From Reticulitermes lucifugus (taxonomy: Eukaryota; Arthropoda; Insecta; Blattodea; Rhinotermitidae): DNA of 64,000 bases. The notes below the pieces were generated by a model that had not been told where the DNA came from, ran no database searches, and saw only the letters and a program-made list of their open reading frames with translations. Positions 60,775-64,000 of the stretch are shown here, piece by piece. The stretch spans positions 165,068 to 229,067 of the forward strand of contig JAKCWW010000006.1 of NCBI GenBank assembly GCA_026260175.1, in the 5' to 3' direction. Both the position numbers and the translations under genes were made by a program. Every line of letters starts with the position of its first letter. Positions within the stretch are counted from its first letter, which is position 1.

Positions 60775-61005
60775 AATTACGCCCTAAATAAAATACATTC
60801 AGAAGCAAATATAAAGCTCCTACAAGTTTCGGCACCGAGGTGCCATCATCATGGAGTTATTCTGAAGAAAGAAGTACAAGACCAGCAGCGTGCTGGCTTG
60901 TACTCCTTTGTTTATAATTAATCCCTGATGATGGCACCCCGGTGCCGAAACATGTAGGACTTTTATACTGGCTTCTGAACGTATTTTATTAAGTGCATAA
61001 TTTTT
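60775..61005. mobile_element. Foldback-G, copy 2
   Basis: Arms meet at GCAGCGTGC (about 60885-60893). The outer arms share AAAATACATTCAGAAG, CTCCTACAAGTTTCGGCACC and GCCATCATCATGGAGTT with copy 1. The inner arms (GAAGTACAAGACCAGCA against its complement) are unrelated to copy 1's interior. The right arm carries an intact CTGATGA-hairpin-GAAAC module (60924-60955); the left arm's module is damaged (CATGATGA). Confidence 0.85.
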
Positions 61006-61009
61006 TATG

Positions 61010-61980
61010 TATTAATTATAAGAATATGCAGGGTATGAGTAACGTAAAACTCATTGTAGGAATTTAAACATTACGATTTTGAGGTGACTTCCAAAGATAA
61101 AACATTCATACCAGATTTGCTGCAGACAAGTTCATTGGTTCAAAGTTTAATATGGACGTGCGCACTCACTCACACTCACGCACTCACTCAATCACAAACG
61201 CGCGTGCGCAGGGACGGCATGATAATCTCTTAACTCTTTTTCGCAAACGGGCTAGAAGGATCATGCATGTTCGCCTAGCAGCCACACTCCGAAAGGACAG
61301 ACAGAGTAACAGAACTGGACAGGGAAAGATTTTTATTGCAAATGGAGTGAAATATACAGTGAACAAAAATCAAGGCATTTGTGAGCAAATCGAAATGTAA
61401 TAAAAATTCCAGAACAAATTAATCATAAGAAGCGAAACAAAATGGAATAAAATGCCGAAAAGGAATAGATGAATCACCACAGTGTTGTTAGCATGATAGG
61501 GAAGATACACCATAGAAAACGGATCATTGGACAAGAATAAAGATGCGATGAGACAGGGAGAGTGAGAGACTATAAGCTATGCAGTGGAGATGGAAAGAGA
61601 TGGAAGAGACCACCCAAGTGCAAGCACGACCCAAATAATAACACGAACAAGCCACCTGCACACATTGTCCATAGTCTTTAGTTCGACTCAGACCACTGCA
61701 AATATTTCGTCACGTCCGGTACTTAGCGCGAGGGATCACTAGCAGCTTATCAGAGAACTTTTTCTGTTTTGCCAAATGATTTATATATTTGTTGTATTTA
61801 TGACTTATTTCATGATGTAAGTAGCACGGCTGATGCAAGACGAGTTCATTCTAACACACTGACTTTCAAGTGAAAAACCTTGTGAAATTGGAGATTTGAA
61901 AACCTGCGCGACAGGCTACTACGCACCCGGTTTTACGCCCGTTCGCAAAATTACGAAAATCAACTATTACCTTCGCCATG
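61010..61980. other. No gene; CACT-rich tract
   Basis: A CACTCACTCACACTCACGC-type tract lies at 61160-61200, embedded in an 82-codon frame that is therefore not credible. The rest is unassigned. Confidence 0.55.
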
Positions 61981-61983
61981 TTT

Positions 61984-62004
61984 GTCTGCCTGTCCGTCCG
62001 TCCG
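61984..62004. repeat. (GTCC)n-like tract
   Basis: GTCTGCCTGTCCGTCCGTCC, followed downstream by GGACGGATTTTTATCAAATT. Similar arrangements occur in dispersed animal repeats, but I cannot assign this one. Confidence 0.5.
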
Positions 62005-62009
62005 CATGG

Positions 62010-64000
62010 AACAATTCGAGTCCCACTGGACGGATTTTTATCAAATTTGATATTTGATTAGTTTTTCGAAAATCTGTTGAGAAAATTCAAGTCTTTTTAA
62101 AATCTGAGAAGAATAATGGGTGCTTTACATGAAGACCTGTGCAAATTTATGATAGTATCTCGATGAATTTTTCTTAGAATGAGAAATGTTACAGACAAAA
62201 TTTGTAGAGAAATAAAAACACATTTTATGTTCAGTAACTTTTTTCCAAAAGTCGTGCCGCTAATGAGATAACGTGGAAAACGTTTGTAGAGCCTGAGTGT
62301 GCACAGATGACAAAATAATACGGCGCTTGCCCTTTGCACGCTGGATAACTGGGGCTAAACATAGACACTCAGAATATCTAATAATTATTGCTTTTCCGTG
62401 GCAACCATGGTTAGGCGAACGCACCTCAATATTACTTTATACTTACGTTGCCTGTCTAGTTCAATCTCAGAGTAATAAATTCTGAGTCTGTATTATTGTT
62501 TTTCAACGACTCTTTAGAATTTACTAACATGTTGGACAATTCTATTCTAAAGAATGCTATGTTCTACTCTTTAAATTACAAGTATATCCTGAATATATGA
62601 CGACCGGGCATTGTGCCAGTTGCTAGCATTGTTAACTGAATCGAGTTCGTGAACTTATGTCCTGACTGTATAATGTCGGCTCGTGTAACAAATTTCCTCT
62701 ATAAATAAGAATGCATGATTCCGTCCTCGTCTCCGCTAATATGATTTAGCTACTGAAATGAGATTGGATAGAAATTTTATATCCCCGTTTTCAACTAGCA
62801 CAACATCTTCTGATTTAAATTCCGAACACCATCCCCCGCCCCCCCCCCCTGTTGCCAGCACGATTCCCTGTTATTTACTTCTGTCCGATTTCACGGCTAT
62901 ATGAAACATTCGTGACGTAAGATCAATCCATTTGAATAGACCGTGTACCTCTTAAACTCTTTCAATCAGTAAGTCTAGAAGAAGAGAGCCATACAAGACA
63001 ATGTCTTACATAAAGAAGGCAATTTAGAAAGTGGTTAGATTGATTCGCCTAAAAAGTAGCTTTTGGATGCATTCAATTAACCTTCGTAGCCAGAACTCTA
63101 GTGTCGCTAAACTCAAGAAAATCTTTTATTGCAATGAACTTTGTACTAGCCTAGCAAATAACATATTCGGACGTAAATTTTTCTTTCAAAATCTCACGCG
63201 AAAGTTATGAAAGCTGTTAAGTTTGAGGCTCTCCTTGGGGTGTGTCAAAGTTATTGTAATCTTGGATGTGGCGCCGTGTAAATTGGTAAATGACACCAAC
63301 GATTTAGAGGAAACGTATGGATATATATTTAGGCAGCTACCTTGAATATGGAAGCATCAGATTCTATCGAAACATTGTTACTCATCTACCAGCTTCGTAT
63401 CTTAGAATACCGTAATCTTGAATTCATATGATGGTTTAAAAAAACTGCAACCATTTCAGGGATGTAACTTAGGTTAAATGACATTGAATTTAGTTGGTTA
63501 TTATGAATATTCAATTCTTATCTCGTAAATAAGAGGAAGTATAAGTAAAATACCGACTTTGCAATTTTCTGTGTGTGTCTCCTAATGTACGAATCTTCAA
63601 AAGATTACTCAAGACTCGACAAACCTTATTTTAGTAACAGAACAGCAGACACAAAATAACAAGTTTCACCCTTTCAAGGCTAAGATTAACCCGAATCATA
63701 TTTCAAGATTCAGTTCGTAAAACGCAGTAAAGTAGCTCCATCTCTACTATGCTGTTTGTTCTGAGAACCATACAGATCACAGAATTACACTCTGTGTTAA
63801 GAATATAGATTTTGGAGTCTTATAGCTGGTGGTAGAGAAAGCAGTGATTAGACATTAAAGTATTAGGACTAAATTTAAACTTCTCTTTTACACAATAAAA
63901 AAGCAAAGGAAAACCTTAAATTTTAATCAGCGTATTATTTGATGTGTTTTATGGGGGTGGTTTCACCAAGGTTTCTCAACCCCTTGAAGATTACAATTCA
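62010..64000. other. No gene recognised
   Basis: AT-rich. A C-rich run lies at 62833-62849. Frames are 80 codons or fewer with no motif. Confidence 0.5.

Noticed and set aside
1-64000. CRISPR array, operon or other bacterial-type system
   Set aside because: No regularly spaced direct repeats with unique spacers. Sequence character is eukaryotic, with SINEs, LINEs and microsatellites.

Overview
This window looks like non-coding DNA from a large, repeat-rich insect genome, most likely a cockroach or termite (Blattodea). The evidence is: strongly AT-rich sequence with no long open frames; many decayed non-LTR retrotransposon (LINE) ends; several families of tRNA-derived SINEs with Pol III A/B boxes; small terminal-inverted-repeat elements; and numerous microsatellites. 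The Blattodea placement rests on my recollection of similar LINE C-termini and SINE-like repeats in cockroach and termite data. It is an inference, not a search result. I found no convincing host gene, exon, rRNA or functional tRNA; open frames are short (139 codons at most among closed frames) and many cross repeats. One 50-N assembly gap lies at 32476-32525.

Layout. The left edge (1-462) is the RT C-terminal part of a LINE (called LINE-A here), on the minus strand and open to the window edge. Related LINE-A ends lie at 25856-26237, 29040-29169 and 43625-43816. A second LINE family (LINE-B) leaves 3' ends at 6262-6400, 11690-11885, 29200-29410, 29420-29640 and 41700-42040. A third (LINE-C, I-like, with a TAA tail) leaves 3' ends at 26277-26443 and 59880-60093. 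tRNA-derived SINEs occur at 980-1352, 23950-24105, 32415-32630, 34222-34470, 36468-36620 and 44975-45170. A GC-rich interspersed repeat (repeat-P) occurs four times.

Cut-and-paste DNA elements are visible with target-site evidence: a hAT-like element at 51650-52417, a small hAT-like element at 35364-35724, and a piggyBac-like MITE between TTAA sites at 17311-17537. Further foldback or MITE-like elements sit at 11389-11613, 13836-14060, 15100-15475, 37267-37499 and 60775-61005.

The two most interesting signals are recurrent small structures inside unrelated repeats. One is a short module of the form CTGANGA - N - hairpin - GAAAC, found in foldbacks, solo and in degenerate form in a SINE tail; its outline resembles a hammerhead ribozyme core, with one consistent discrepancy. 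The other is a family of foldbacks whose arms carry GGAGGA...CTGCCTCC...TTCAG, with interiors of very different lengths. Nothing suggests an operon, defence island or other multi-gene system. Elements coexist here and do not act together.
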